A stretch of 64,000 nucleotides of DNA from the NCBI GenBank assembly GCA_900239685.1, contig OENT01000542.1, forward strand, positions 36,688-100,687, given 5' to 3'. The translations under genes were made by a program, and so were the position numbers. The notes under the pieces were generated by a model. It was given only the letters and a program-made list of their open reading frames with translations. It made no database searches and was not told where the DNA came from. Shown piece after piece: positions 11,002 to 25,387 of the stretch; the first letter of the stretch is position 1; the number at the start of each line of letters is the position of its first letter. Origin of the DNA: Rotaria macrura. Its lineage: Eukaryota > Rotifera > Eurotatoria > Philodinida > Philodinidae.

Positions 11002-14000
11002 AATTGAGCAGATTCACGAATCTCTTTTATAACCCGACCAATGAAACGATCACGAATAAACTCCGTTAGTTTTCTTTGCAAAGAAGAAAACAAACATATT
11101 TTTAACCTACTGCATAACTGGTGGGAATCAGATCGAGTGATTCCCTACTATTCGTGGATAGTTTCATGAATAAATAGTTACCATGTGTTCCTCATCAGTA
11201 GAAAAATTTCTGCTGTTTTTATAAAGATGTATTAGGAGACTCTGTGAATAGCCGAACAAAAGAATTAACAAGATCGTTAATCTTTTATCTTAGACAAATA
11301 TAATACGATAGAAATAAAAAATTATGGTAAAAAATGATTTTGTAATTAAAATAAGCTTGGTCGTTTATTCGGCAAGTTAAAAAATAATAAAACTGTAAAT
11401 ATCTAATGAATTATGATTTTCGAAAAGAACAGTAGATTCGATGATACTTTTCTCGTGCAGATCATTTATGAATAGATATTGAATGAATATTCTAAAGTGA
11501 TCTATCATGCATGATTATTGTGGTTCGAGCATGTTCAAAAGCTTTTATTCTACTTCAAAAGTGAAATTTTTACTACAATATAACAAAAACTTTGTTATTG
11601 ACCATCATCCTACGGTTAAAAGCTCGTATGAATTTCGCCAATGTCCAATGTCTTTCTACACGAATGCTTTCTGATTGTGAGTGTGAGCAAGATCTTTGCA
11701 CAGAATCGATGAATGATGGTGCTTTGAGATCAATCATGACGAATTCGATTGGTTTTATGATGTATCAACATGAAAGCGAAAGACACAATATAAAAGACGA
11801 AGCACCGATATGGAACTGCTGTCACTTTCTAGAAGTCTCTTTACGGTTGAATAATAATGAAATGAAATAATGAGCTCAATTTAAGGCTAAATTAAAGAAT
11901 TTGATTCTTCTTATCAAAAATTCAAGGGCAAATGTCAGATATCAATCAATATTGAATCACATATTCTTAAAACAAAATGAAGAAGTATTCTGATCATTAC
12001 AAAAACTGCAGTTGTAGCGTGTCATGCCAAAATAAAATCTAATCAAAATAATCAATCATACTCTATATGTGTGATTTATTATAGCTATTAGTTACTTTTC
12101 CGAAAGTTATAGATGTTCGAAACGAAACGGGCAGTCATAGAACACACATCCTTTTTCTTCACTCCTTCGAATTGAGTGACTTGTCACAATGAATGTGATT
12201 TCATTGGTTCCGTTTGTGCTCACCTTGTGGAAAATTTTCTCTGCAGCTTTTACATAAACAATTGATCGAATATTCATGATAAATACTCTCGATTTCGAAA
12301 TCGCTGACAGTTTACAGGTGCAGTACGAATTCAATTACTGAAAACTCAATATAAAAAAGTTCTTTCAGAGTGTTTCCATACTGTTGACAAGTTCAAATAG
12401 AAATCTTGAATATATAGTTTTATAACAAAATATTCTTAATTATATATCTTCTATGACAAACATGTATCAATAACGGTGTGAGTATGAAAAACTCAACTGA
12501 CTCTACTTTGTCATTAATAAGAAACTATCGTACATTATTGTTTCGTTGTTCATAAAATAAACATTACCTATAACGATTTCTCTCCGAAATAAGTCTTACT
12601 AAAGACATTATTCGAAAGAATTCATGGATCCCCGTATTTTCAAATAAACAGAAATCCAGTAGGTACAAATATAATCTTATCTTGAACTTTCAAAAGTCAA
12701 AAGTACCATTCTCCTTCTATTTTTTTCCGTGTGTGAAGATGTAAGAACTTTCATATACATTTGAAAAAAGAACAGGCCGATCTAATTATTCTATGATTAT
12801 AATTAAACATCAGTATTACTCTAGAATTTCGGTTACGTTTTTCGAAGAACGAAGTGAATCAAATGAACACTATTCTATTTAATAAGAGTTCAAAACAAAT
12901 ATTCTTATTACCTGTCAAGAATACGTTTCGTTGGATGCAATTTATAATTCATATCAATATCTTCGATAATTCTTCGAATAACATCATGTACAGCTGTAAT
13001 ATTTCGATAATTCGGTTTACATACATATTGTTTATATGTAGTCGTGCCTTGTTGCATAGTTGATGCTTCTTGTTTAATAGCAAAACGATTTTGTTCATGT
13101 AAATATGATGTCATGGAGTTGTATTGTGCTGATCGAGAAAATTCAAAAAGACGAGGAACGTGTGGCGAACGTGGCGGAGCTTTTTTGACTAAATATTGTG
13201 AAAAATCAATGATTGATGGACGATTTGTGTAATCACTCATGCTTGATATTAATGAAGAATTCGACGATAATGTATCGTGATAGTCAATATATTCATTTAA
13301 AACATCACTAAGTACTTGTTGAAGAGTTTCCCATGCGAACTCAATTGAAAAAGTACATGGAATTTCAAATTCGATTTCATTTGGAATGACTGCATACTTT
13401 CCTGATTTTTTATCTAAATACAAAGATTGAATTCTCTAGCAATGTTACAGTAAATGTCCCGTGTCCCATACAAACATCACAGTTATTATCAGAAGCATTT
13501 TAGAAATAAAACATTGATTAGCAAGAAAGCTCTTTCAGAAGTCATTATCCAATTTCGATGAATTATCCCATAGTATTTTAGTAAGAATTCGACTAGAACA
13601 TGAAATTTTAGGGAAAACGAACTCGTATGAGTTTCTTCTTGAACGATTATTCAGTCAGAAATGCAGATTATACTTGTTTCAATGACGTCTCTCGAGTGTT
13701 TTGAAATTTTGGCATGTGCTGTTTGCTTGAAACTCGAAAACTTAAAACGATTCTATGACAATCCAACAATTAGAACGATGATAACATAGCTGAAGCTCAA
13801 TAAAAACCTTTGCGCCTGATAAGTTTGCTGCGCAACCATTTTTCAGTATCTCTAGAGAGAAATTCATGGAAGTCAAACAAATACAAGTGTCAAGGTGTGC
13901 TTCTCAGCCATTGAAAATATAGATATCTCAGTATGACTTTCTACATAGAAAAATAGTTCAAATTGGCATCTAAAGAATACTTTTGGTTGTTACTAATACA

Positions 14001-15964
14001 GTAGAAACTTCATTGATTATAAAGAACATGAAGATCTCTCATATAATCATAATCTATTCTTCTAATTTAAGAAAATGCTAATCCAAACATGGTTCTTTCA
14101 ATTGACTTTTTTGTTTAATGAAAGAGCAGAAAATCACCTTGCTTTCATCTACTTCCAATTATCTTATTGTAAACTTGTATGAAATTCGCAGCTGCATATT
14201 AGAAACATTTTAAAATCTTTAGATTGAGTTCGAGAAGGATCTCATTAAGTCTGCAAGAAGTTTCATATTTTTCCTAAATTCATCGATCATCTGCTGAAAA
14301 TCTTGCAGCCTACGGTGGATCTATTCTCTCTTTTGCCTACAGATGGAAGATAGAAGAAACTATCAATCCATATGCTAGATTTTCTGATCGCAGAAATCTT
14401 GGGACACATAAAAATGATGACACAAGAATAAAAAAACATCTAGTATAATCAGAACCAATAGTGATTCAAATTTTGCCTTATGAATTTACAGTAAAAAGTT
14501 TATCGCTTTGACTATTGCGTATTGAGATCTCAAACGAGTATTGAGATATGTGAAGTGAAAACTTTCATTCTCCTGATGTTGTTGTTCAAGTGCCATCAAA
14601 AGCAGTACATGAAAACATGCTGAATACAATCTAGCTATTCCTTGTATGCCTGAAAAGTATGTTAAAAGCTTGATATTTCAAGAAATTAATCTTCAAGTGG
14701 TTCTCATCTAGTATGAGATATGCTAACAAATTTCATGCTTGATTGAAATAAATGCTTTCCTAGAATATGTAAGAACAATATAAAAAACTACGAACCATTT
14801 TTTTGTTCACTTGCAAGATAGTCACGCTGTTGAATTTGCATCGGTGCTTGTTGATTTTGTAATAATTGTAACATATTGATTAAATATTCAGTATTCTTAA
14901 CGACAAATTTAAATTGTTCATATGTTGTTTCTAATAAATCTCGTAAACAATCGGTATTATTTAGAATAACATTCTGATTTGAGCTTTGAGATACAATTAA
15001 ATTATTGTCAATTATATGTTGAGTTGTACGTAGAACAATACGATATAATTGTTCATGATATCGTTTTTGAACAAGGTCAAGTGTTTCATTTAAATTTGAT
15101 AGAATCGATAAAGATTGTAGTATGACATCTAAGTATACGTTGGACGGTTGGTAGCGTATATCAACTAGCATATATTGATCAGGTATGATTGCCAATGAAT
15201 GAGATTCAAATGAGAGTTTGCCTTCTTCGAATTCTTTATCGAGTTGTTTTCTTAGTAGACGATTTTCTCTGAGACGTGATGTTGAACTTTGATTATTTTT
15301 ATTCATTGTTAAGGATAAATTTTTATTTCCAAGTACATCTCGAGATGGTTTATCGAATAGTTGATAAATTAATTCAAGACCTAGTTGATCTTCTAATGTA
15401 AAACGTTCTTCTTGAATCTGTGTATCAATATGAGCGAGTGCACTGATTAAACGTAGTTCTTGAAATTCTTTTGCTCTTAATAAAAGCAACGATGCATGAA
15501 TATATAAACGTTTGCTTAAATAAAATTCTAAACGTGATGGAACTTGTTTTAATTCGTATATATTACCATAAATTCGATCTAAAGCATTCTGTTCTGATGT
15601 TGATAACCATAATTTCCGAATGTCTTGTCGTTTTAATAATAGTAAGTTTTTGCATTCAAGCAGAGATTTACGAACATTTTCGACACGATTTTTTGATTGT
15701 TCAATAGCATTGTAAAGATCAGTGAAGTTTGTTATTAAGTCTGATAAATCTGTTGTGGAAGATTTTAGATAACGTTCAATACCTGCATTTGAACGTTGAA
15801 ATCGTTCATTGACAAAACGAAGCCGCTGCTCACGAACCTAGCTTAACAGGAAACATTCGTCAGAGATAAGAAACGACAAAAAATATTGATACCTCTAAAT
15901 TCGTATTGAAATTCAAATCTCGAAGTATTTTTATTAATATGAATGCTGTTGATTGACGCTCCAT
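7960..15964 (-). CDS. EXOC4: Exocyst complex component 4 (Sec8)
   Basis: Sec8 is a core subunit of the exocyst, the octameric complex that tethers secretory vesicles to the plasma membrane. Five exons, 15964-15893, 15837-14792, 13433-12912, 11073-10349 and 8663-7960, join with matching phases (0, 2, 2, 1) to 1022 codons plus stop; the human protein is 974. The N-terminal part (exons 1-2) is the coiled-coil region that packs with Sec6/Sec10-type partners: VRKSLLECKNLLLLKRQD and ELKQVPSRLEFYLSKRLY are typical. The C-terminal CorEx bundle is recognised by GVTKMCRNIFAIEQTL and ARAHQYYELLY-like sequence in exon 5. Intron 1 is 55 nt; introns 2-4 are 1358, 1838 and 1685 nt. Exon 4 encodes a run of about 11 serines (10970-11000, a TGATGA tract on the plus strand) that is probably length-variable. 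The exon 4 end was placed at 10349 because CAACAACAG/gtaaaa is a strong donor and is the only choice matching the phase of exon 5. Confidence 0.95.
8664..10348 (-). other. EXOC4 intron 4 (1.7 kb)
   Basis: Long intron. It contains minus-strand open frames at 8817-9062 (81 codons) and 9950-10174 (74 codons). I recognise no domain in either and neither fits EXOC4. Nothing else stands out. Confidence 0.7.
10968..11002. repeat. Trinucleotide tract coding for poly-serine
   Basis: About ten uninterrupted tga/gat units on the plus strand within EXOC4 exon 4, read on the minus strand as TCA/TCATC serine codons. Expected to vary in length between alleles without changing frame. Confidence 0.9.
11074..12911 (-). 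other. EXOC4 intron 3 (1.8 kb)
   Basis: Long intron with small open frames at 11592-11870 (+) and 12107-12334 (-). No motif is recognisable and I see no mobile-element ends. Confidence 0.7.
13434..14791 (-). other. EXOC4 intron 2 (1.36 kb)
   Basis: Long AT-rich intron, donor gtagtt and acceptor gctagag. No coding or repeat structure noted. Confidence 0.7.
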
Positions 15965-18900
15965 GTCGATTTTCAATTCCAAATATTAGAGCAAACAAAT
16001 ATACTCAACAAAATACTAGATACAACTCAAAAGTTTAGTCAATCGTATCAATAATAATAAACAATTGATTGATCAGTTCTTTTCACTATTGGTTCATTTC
16101 AATCCAACGATATAGTCTACTGAACCTCCATTCGATCTCACACAAAAATTATGAAAAAATATGTATAGTTTGTATTCCATTATTGGTTATTGAAAGATTA
16201 ACATAGAAATACATTTTAAAACATTTTAAGTACCAGTGATATATACATATTCTATAATATGCTGATGAACCCTGGCATTATTATTCGTAATACATATATA
16301 TTTTACTGAAAGTACAATGGCTTTCGAAGACGATGAGACAAGTCATTGAAACAAAAAAAAATAAACGAAGAATCTATTTAGAGTATTTTTTAGAATACTT
16401 TATTCAGTCGATGCTTTATTTGTTTAATATTGTGCCATCTGTCAAACAGAGGTCTCAATAGATGGGGCTTTGTCTTGCCTATTGAAATTTCCGATTGTGA
16501 AACATAATTCCAACACATAGTATATTTTCAGATAATTTATGAGTAGTAGCTACCAGGCCTTCAGTTTTCGAGATTCATTGCGATTCTTCAATAAGTCCGT
16601 AAGCCTTTTGGGATTAATTCCACACAGTTTGAAAACAAATACGAGGTGTGTGTAATGATGAGGGTGTGGATAAAAGCCCATCGAGTCGAGTCATTTTTGG
16701 ACCCATACACGATTGGCTCTAGTGTGGATGAGTGTGAGGATATCAGTATCCTAGCACATCATCGGAACTAATAAACTGTATGTAACTAGATAAACCCAGG
16801 AGAATGAATTTGATAATTCGATCCGATCGGTTACATTGACCATTAATATAATCAAAAACTTAGTTTCGGATTCAATAGTAGAAATTTGGCCAAATTTCAT
16901 GTGAGCTTTTGATCTCATGAGATAATGCCACCAAGTACCAATTAGCATTCAATGAATTCAATAAGTTTCAACCGCTGACTCCATTCATCGGTTGATGTCA
17001 TGGAATCCGATCAAATTTTTCCGATTGATCGTATATGATATGATTCACTTGAATCCTGTGTCTGATTCGCTTACATGGAAATCTCGCAGAAGAAATGAAT
17101 CCTGAAAGACTGCACCTCGATCTTCCCTACTCCGTACTATGCAATTTGTTTTCCTCAGATTATCTCTTATATTGTTAATCTATTTTTCAACATAGAATTC
17201 ATTCGATTCAAAGTATAACATTAGGAAAATAAATTTTTCATCGAATAAGAATGCAATTACGTTCCAGAAACACTATATCGATCTAAATTCGCTCATCCTC
17301 ACATCACTCGTAGTAGTCACATTACAGATTTTGCACTTACGATTTTGATGACAATATAGAGACCGATTGGAACATTAAGAACTGCTGTATATTTCACAGG
17401 ACACACTTTTATAGATATATCTGTTGGACTAGTTCTTTTCGTTAGAAAAACATTATTTTGAAACTGCCGTTTGAAAATCTTTATTTTGGAACTAACACAA
17501 GAAACAAGGAAAAGTTTAACACATCGACGCTTTGGTTCATGGAATAATGGAACGAATAGTATAGTTACTTGAAGCATGACGTGTGTAATACAAATTGGAT
17601 AGTGTTTTACTTTTAGTTTGCTTAAATAAGAATGTTCACAAGAAAAATACATTGTACCCTTGTTATTGGTAAAATATGTTAACAACGTAATTAAAATTAG
17701 ACATTTTGTGAAGTTTTTACTCCACTGTTACTCTCTGATGAATGAAAATTTTCAATCATACATCGACTGTGATTTTGAAAGTATTTCGAACATCAAGTTC
17801 GAAATGAATTTAATCATTTTTTTATCAGAAACTGTTCACATTGTGTCATGCATAATCGATGTCAACATCATAGTATGCTGTGCTTTTTATGGAAGTCCGC
17901 AATAGTTTTACAATGACTGAGTGTCTTTTATAGTTTGGAGATAATTTCTTCCATTTGATTAGTGATCGCAGGTGACTATGATATTGATCTGATTTCAGTA
18001 CTCTTTGATATTACTTTAACGATAGGGCATCGATAGTTATTTGCCATCGGATCCAATCTACAACTATCATCAAGCGATTAATGGCATGAGAAACACCCAA
18101 TTTCCAGACTATTGAAAAATGAATGGGTTCATTTACCTTACAGAAGCTTAGCCACGAACAAACACTGCTTGTTTAAGTAAGAAAGTGCCAACCCTAAAAT
18201 ATCAACCATTCCTTTTACAGAGAATTGAACTTTTCATGCAGTATATTGTTCAGAAGTATGAATCTGAAATCAAGCATATGCAAAGATGAGAATCTAGCAT
18301 GCAAAGTGATATAATATGGTATCACCCATCATCTGCTACTTCGTATTGAATCAGAAATTGGAGAACAAATTAAAATTTCAATCAAGTTTTCTCTGACATA
18401 GACTTCTACACATGAAACGACTCTCAATTAAGTCTGTGAACCAGATACAAAATGTTTTAGAAATCCTTTGTTTTTCTCTATTAATCATCAATGTTTTAAT
18501 GTATTTCACGAACGAATTCTCTCACTTGTTTAATGTTATGTACTTAATATACTTATGTAAAAGTGGCAGTGACATGTCTATTACTGAAAAATCAATCGAA
18601 GGTAAATTTACTGCGTAACAACAAAGTATCGAGGAGAATTTGAATGTTCTAGTGTGCGGCGATGAATTTTCGAAACATATACAGATAAATTAAATTTCAA
18701 TAAGTTTCTCGTATACTTGAAATGATGATGCTCAATATTTCGATAGAAAATTTCTCGAGTGTTTAAATAGTCACAACTTTCCTATAGATATGATGATATT
18801 TCGTTATCGATGTAAATGACTAAAAAAACGGTTCTTCCTATTTATTTTACTCACGTAGAAGAATCCTAAAGTTTTGAATACAGATTTTTTATCTAACTAA

Positions 18901-19133
18901 TGGTACCATAGATACAGCTAGTGCATTTTTCGGTACGAACTTATGAGATATTAGATATAGTACAACTGTAAATGTGAGTGTACAGTTCATGTTACATGCA
19001 TACGTTATTAATCTTGTCTGTTGTGTTGCCGATGGGTTCCAGTGTTTTTATAGAAACTATTTATAGAAGTTAATTAAACGCAGTATAAGAAAAAAATATC
19101 ATACAAACAGACATGGTAAGTCAGTTCCAATGT
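15965..19133. other. Intergenic between EXOC4 and the broken GPCR
   Basis: No gene I can support. The longest open frame is 122 codons on the minus strand (17317-17685), Lys/Val-rich with no known motif. A stretch at 16440-16760 is locally richer in G, with several gtgtggatg/gagtgtgag words, and may be the relic of a mobile element. The EXOC4 promoter should lie just above 15964. Confidence 0.45.
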
Positions 19134-20195
19134 TTAATCGTGTGATACTCGTCCTGATAAAGTAGAAGCTGTGTTCAGAGGTTGAACTCGGTTAATTTTC
19201 AAAGTGAAACATCGTTTTAACGATTGCCAAAATATTTTCACAAAAAAATATTTTACTTGATGACGGAATCGCGATGATGTGGCAAAAAATATATAGAAAT
19301 TCAACTATACAAATCATGATAGAGGTAATCGAAATAAAACTGAAAATCAAAATCTTACTGCATGATTCCAGAGTGCAAATATTCCAACGATTGCTGTGAT
19401 CAATTGAATAATTACATATTGAACACTGTCCATGGATGTCATGTCAATATTAAGTGAATATATGCGTTATATTGTATAAGGCGATAGAAAAATGATAAAG
19501 AAAATAACGCGTACAAAAACCATTGCTGTCAACTGACGATCTAGTCGTCGACGTACCAACGGTATCTGTCGCCGAACTAGATGACGAACATTATAATAGG
19601 CCAAAGCACTGTAGCAAGATGAAGTTGCTATGGGAAGAAATCCATGAAGAAATATATAATAGACATACGAATAATAATTTTTCAGCAGGTAATTCGTTAT
19701 AATACAGCCGAATGGATGAACGATATTATAGTAAAAAATAAACGGTATAGCTTGCAACATGCACACTGTAGCTAATATAATTATTAAACATCTTGCAAGT
19801 TTTATTGTGCTCAGTATCCGAATATTGAAAAAGTGATGTGTCGCAAGATACTGATCGAATGCTTCAAAACATACTATGAAATCAACAATTATTCGGCATG
19901 GCTGAGCCAATGGTGTCTTTAGTTTACAATAGATAACGAATAAATTAGCAGGATCGTTGTCATATATCATTTGATATATTTGCGGAATAAAAAGTTGAAT
20001 CAGAAGAAGGAGACTGACTATGGATTCGACGATTAAATAAAAAGCACAACGATTGCTTCGAAAACATTTGACTTTAGTAAATATCATTAGGTTCAAAATA
20101 TTACCAATAGAACCAGCAATAAACGTAATGCCGACACCATATAGAGTAACGTTTTCTGTGACAATAAGAAGCTGGAGTGAAGCTGGAGAGGACAT
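19134..20195 (-). pseudogene. Rhodopsin-like GPCR interrupted by one stop codon
   Basis: A seven-helix receptor of the same family as the intact gene at 33715-34786. Reading frame 20195-19359 and exon 19304-19134 join in phase 0 across a 54-nt GT-AG intron at the same place as in the paralogue, just before helix 7. The whole frame is 336 codons against 339 in the paralogue, but codon 243 (19469-19467) is TAA where the paralogue has TAT for Tyr (LSPYTI-stop-RIYS against LGPFVIYRIYT). Beyond the stop the frame stays open, the splice sites are intact and helix 7 plus tail follow (LNFYIFFATSSRFRHQVK). Helix 1 has GSIGNILNLMIFTKV, with the class-A Gly-Asn. The pre-helix-6 basic loop RRQIPLVRRRLDRQL is nearly identical to the paralogue. 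So this is either a very young pseudogene, a real truncated receptor lacking helix 7, or a base-call error. The ligand is unknown. Confidence 0.88.
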
Positions 20196-23100
20196 TGGAC
20201 TTTGTTAAAATGAATGGGAATATAATACTATCTTCTTATGTGGTGTTTCTATGTCTTCTTCATCAGCAGCATCTTGGATTATATAGCTAAGATAACATAG
20301 AGAAAGAAAATAAAGCTTCAATATAGCCGGATTAGATACCAAAGTTTTTCCATGCAACATTATTCAAGAAAAAAATCAGACGTACAAACATGAAAATAAA
20401 GAGCAAAACAACGGTCACTGAACTTGAAAAGTTATTAATCGTATTAGAATATTTATACTGACGTATGTTAACATAATAGCGTTCTATTTTACTTCGTCAT
20501 TCGGTTTTGTGAAACGTGATACAAAAAGGATCTTTAAGTGTACAGTGGTAGAAATTTGTATTCGATCCTAAGTCTCACCTCTCCTCTCCACAGACTAGTA
20601 TGTGACCCGTCAAAAATAGTTTGACAGAAGAATTAATTAATCCCTAATTAAATTTTCTTTAGAAACCCATCAATACTCCATAGTAGATCATGGATGACAC
20701 AAAAGTGAAGATATTATTTGAATTCATGGGAAATCAGCATCTCATTCGAGTAAATGTCAAGGAATTGCTTGTTAAAAATCTATATTGCTAATTAAGCCAT
20801 GATGAAATAACATCTATCAGTATAGAGAACAAAGGAGTAGTTTGAGGGCGGAGGTCAGTAAGAACTTGTACATCGTGTTCTGCATTTTAAGTCGGCAGAA
20901 ATAACTGTAACAGCATTTTTAATCGAACACAGCTAACTACATCTATTGAGTATGAGCAATATTCTTCTGAAAACTGTTCGTTATTCATACATAAAACAAT
21001 AGCATGGCAGATGCTTCAGATGATCAATTTTTAATGAAAACACTGGATAGCAGAACTGAATTATTGATACATTCTTTTTTTAAGTCAAAAACCATTACAC
21101 AAAACACGTTATCTGTTTCTATATTTAGAGTGAAATAAAAGTACGAGTTTCTATTCTAACTTACAACTATATTTGTCAGTCAACTAGTAGACTTCTCAAG
21201 AAAAAAAATAGAAGATTGAAATCACTGACGAAATAGAACAACAGTTTTTTTCATTCCTATTTGCAGTAAGAAATCCTTCGACGGCCATTCTTAATTTATG
21301 AGACTCTTTCAAAAAGAATTTTAACGATTCGGTTTGTAGTTTAAAGCTAATGATTGCATGGATACAAAACAGTGTAAAAGATCAAATGACTTCATTATAC
21401 GTCGAGAAATTAATGTATATCACAAAATTATCGTTGCAAAACTTATATTCATATTTCTCTCCTAACACGAGATATTGCAGGAAAATACATTTTTAGAGAC
21501 GAAACACAACAATCCAATACTTTTCGGAAGCAGCCTATTTTAACTGTATGCTCCTAAAGGAAATGACTTCATTGATTTAAGATGCATTTTCAATGGAATA
21601 TGAGCTATTATGGAAATTCAGAAAAATGACACAAAAAATTTGATTTGCGTAACTTTGCTGCAGACTTTATTTGAATAAACGAAAGTTTTTGATAGATCAG
21701 TTGATACGATGTATCCATCTCTTGTGAGTAGTGCGTGACTTCTGTTCGTCAGATATGTTTAAATGGCATGAAACACAAAAGAAAAAGCGAAGTGTTTTTT
21801 GAACATGCTTAAAAAATTTCAGAAAACACCATTCGCTTAACATCAGGGATACACCCATTAAATTCGACCGGATAAATAGACCGACTGGTATTCAGTTGCC
21901 GTCTAAATCTATTCAATGTTCAGTTGTGCGCTGCATACTGTCAGATAGTGAACTGGTGCAACTCTACTCAACAGTTTCTTTCTAGCATCACGTGGCATTT
22001 CGTTATGATGTCGACACGATTTATTCTTTTGATTATTATAACTGCTGCTATATGAATAAATCTATCTTCTGTGTCTACTTGTATGCTATAAATATGTAAG
22101 TGATCTATTTCATTTTTACTGTGCACATGCTTGTGCAGCTATGTTCTCTTCTCCTTTGACTCAGTCGCTGTACGAAAATGTTATAAAATTGAGCGAATTC
22201 AGATCCTCTTGCATCCAGAATGTTTGCGTTATGAAAGATTTTTCAGTTTTCGAAAAGATTCATTGCGTATTTTCGTCGCTGCTTGAAACATTTGTCACCT
22301 GGCTCGGATGAGAGTCCCTTGGTCTTATTCTATTGCCACTTTCGAGATACAGTTAACATTTTCTCATATGATTACTGTCAACACTATTGAAAATCATTCA
22401 AATTAGTAGAGTGATCATTATAGAAGAAATTGATAGAAACATACAGAAATTTCGATATCTACTGCACGTATTATTTCGAGTCTAGAGATGAATTACAATT
22501 GTTCTGAAATTAGATTTCTTTCACTCACTTATAATGGCAGAAAAATAATCCTTTTATTTCCTAGGATTTGGGGGAAGTCCAACAGGTAAATATTTGAAAT
22601 AATCGAAGATAGATCGCTGATTTGAAAAAGTGGTTTCGATATCGAGTAATGCATCCGTCAATTGACTATAATTGAACTATTAAGTGTTACTAGTCTGATT
22701 GCTGATAAAAAGCGAAGACAACGTACCAATTCTAACTATTCCGATTACGAAGATAGACTTTCATCCAGTATATCTGTACTATTATCAATATCTTCCAGTA
22801 AGAATCGTATAGATTTCTTGGCTAAAATGTTTTTGAAATTTTTGTATTTGCTTTTATTTCAATTCGCTTCTTACAATCATTCGTCCGTATTCTCGTTTTC
22901 ATATCAATTTGCTGGAGACTGTACTAGTAGAGATGTGAAATCTATTCCCGAGTTATCAATGAAATATACCACGTTCTTTTGCTTTGATCAAATTAATTTT
23001 CTTTTCTAGGAAAGAGTCTTGACCAGATACTATAGTAAACAATGATCGATAATCGAACAAAGAACATCGATAAAAGTCAATTCTTGTCACTTTTTACATC

Positions 23101-25387
23101 GGTCCTCTTCCTCTATCTCTTCGTTAAATAAATCATAGAACGAGCCTATGCAATGCATGATGTAAACTCGTAGATAGATGACGATCCTTATAGATGTGCA
23201 CACTCATATTGATGGGGTGATCATTAAGAAAAGAGTAAAAGCCAATCAAATTCGCTCGGTGGAATCGGATGGGGTCCCATAGAATAGATTGACCATAAAG
23301 GATAAGAGTATTTATTCATAGAGGTTTCGCTATAATTGAAGTTCAATTTCAATAAGAACACGATCAAACGTATTAAAATTTGACTCATGCGGACTTTCAA
23401 GGGAAACATGTATTGCTATCTCACCATATTCTGTTTCTCTTCTTTTCTATATTCTTACTATTCAGGCACTTTGTGTTCGTTGACATAGACTGATTTAATG
23501 CTTTATCGACCTATTTATTTTATTTTCTTTCTCTTTCCTTGATTAAAGTTTTCTTTCTGCCTGCACCTTCTATCATCTCTTTGATCACAGTGACACAAAA
23601 TAATAAAGACTATTGTATTTACTATATGAATCTTTAAAAAAAACGTATTTTTTACGGTGACATTTTTCTTGATGAAGAATGCACATTGCTAGAGAATTTT
23701 TAATAACAGCCATAACCAGCTTTCTTTATTCTAGCAGAAACTGTGGCCGAAATTCATATAGTTAGTATTCAACGAAAGTTTTCGCATAGATGTGAAGATG
23801 AGTTGAAATTGAAATTTTTAGTCTCTTTTTCCTGATCGATATCTGTCACCTGAAATTCCATGTTGGATTAGTCTTGGATATTGACCTAAATCTCAAAATG
23901 GCTACAAAAAGAACCGTTAAAAATTGCACATAAATTTCTTGACATCTCATAAAAAATGAGAAAAGCCTCATTGCTAGACTTTCATTCTGTCAGTACAGAA
24001 AAATTCGATTGCTGGAATTTCTAGCTACAAGAATTAAGTATTCTCTGTGAGGAGAGTAATCAAATTTTCATGTATTTTCAGAACATTTGTGTTCTTCTTT
24101 CAACACTCTTTTCCAATCTTCTTTGAGATTTTACTTAGTATCATAAAGACACGTCTGAAATTAAGTTCTAGGTGGCAGGTAGCAGTCGGAAAAACAACTT
24201 GAGCAATGTCGATTTTAAGTTAATCTCGCATCAATATTGAATCGATTAAGTTATGTTCCACAAATTCCGAGTAGAATTTCGAATAGGATGACAAAAGAAC
24301 TGGTTATAGTTAATGACAAAAAAAGTTGCACACAATAAACATTTTTCATCAACATAGTTGTTTTGCTTTAATGGCATGCGCTACATATTTGTGCCTATGT
24401 CTTTCAGTAAGACAACAGCATATATAAATATTATAGACAATGGAGATAATCGAATTAGAAATACTTCTTTAAAATTTGATGATGAAGATTAATATCCATT
24501 TATGATATTGCAAAGAAAAATGCTCGAATAAATTTAATGAATGATGAAGCATTAATGATATAGTTATATTAATAATATAAGGACACATTAGTAGTAATGT
24601 GTAAGAATGAAAGAAAGAACACGATCAATATTTATGATTAAGTTGATGAAGTCTACTAGTTGTTAGATGTGTTTAAATAATGTGAAATAAAAAGTCTCGG
24701 AAGGAAAAATACTTTCAATCCTATTGATTGTAAAGTACTGTTCTATTTTGTCGATAAAACAGATTCGAATTAAATATTAAGGTGTGAGTGTATGAAAATG
24801 AAAATATGTGTAGTTTAGGAACAATGGAGAGACACTGAATTGGTTCGTAGAAAATGAAAATTCTATCAACTATTGGGCTACACAATTAACATAAATATCT
24901 TTTCATTGTGGAGCAAAAGATTTCAATTGTTTTTTTATAGTTTAGTTTTTAAGTTTGATAATGACTTACCTTTTAAATTTGAATAGATATCTAACAGAGA
25001 TGATCAACTTCACTATGTAACACAATAATTCACGCGAGGAAAACTTTCAACTTCAAGTTATCATAGTCACTTTCTGCTTTCTGATGTTATTTTCAATTAC
25101 TTAGTGTTGAATTCAATCGATTCCACCATATTTACTCGATGGTGAGATAGGCATAATTATATGTGCTGATTTCTCTATATTTTCATTCTGGTCGATGTTA
25201 ATCTCTGTAGTTTATTCTTTCTAGAAATGATACTTATATCATAGAATCCTTAGGTAAATACATATTTGATTCGTATTGTTTTTTTTGTGACACCTGATAC
25301 AAATACATACACGTTGAGGTTTATTTTTGTTAAGCATCACTTTTTACCTTGATTTAGTTAAAATTGCCAACTCAAAACAATACACGA
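20196..25387. other. Large intergenic region, no gene seen
   Basis: About 5.2 kb with no supportable gene on either strand. A 115-codon plus frame at 22662-23009 has a Ser-rich stretch and a hydrophobic stretch but no motif. A 61-codon minus frame at 23224-23409 looks random. The GPCR promoter should lie above 20195 and that of TMED just below 25388. Confidence 0.45.

Noticed and set aside
16640-16745. Telomere-like repeats (gtgtgg words)
   Set aside because: The words are irregular and do not form a tandem array.
17317-17685. 122-codon minus frame as a gene
   Set aside because: No motif, no splice partners, composition like translated AT-rich background.
22662-23009. 115-codon plus frame as a gene
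   Set aside because: Starts with TTG, shows no domain, and no neighbouring exon could be found.
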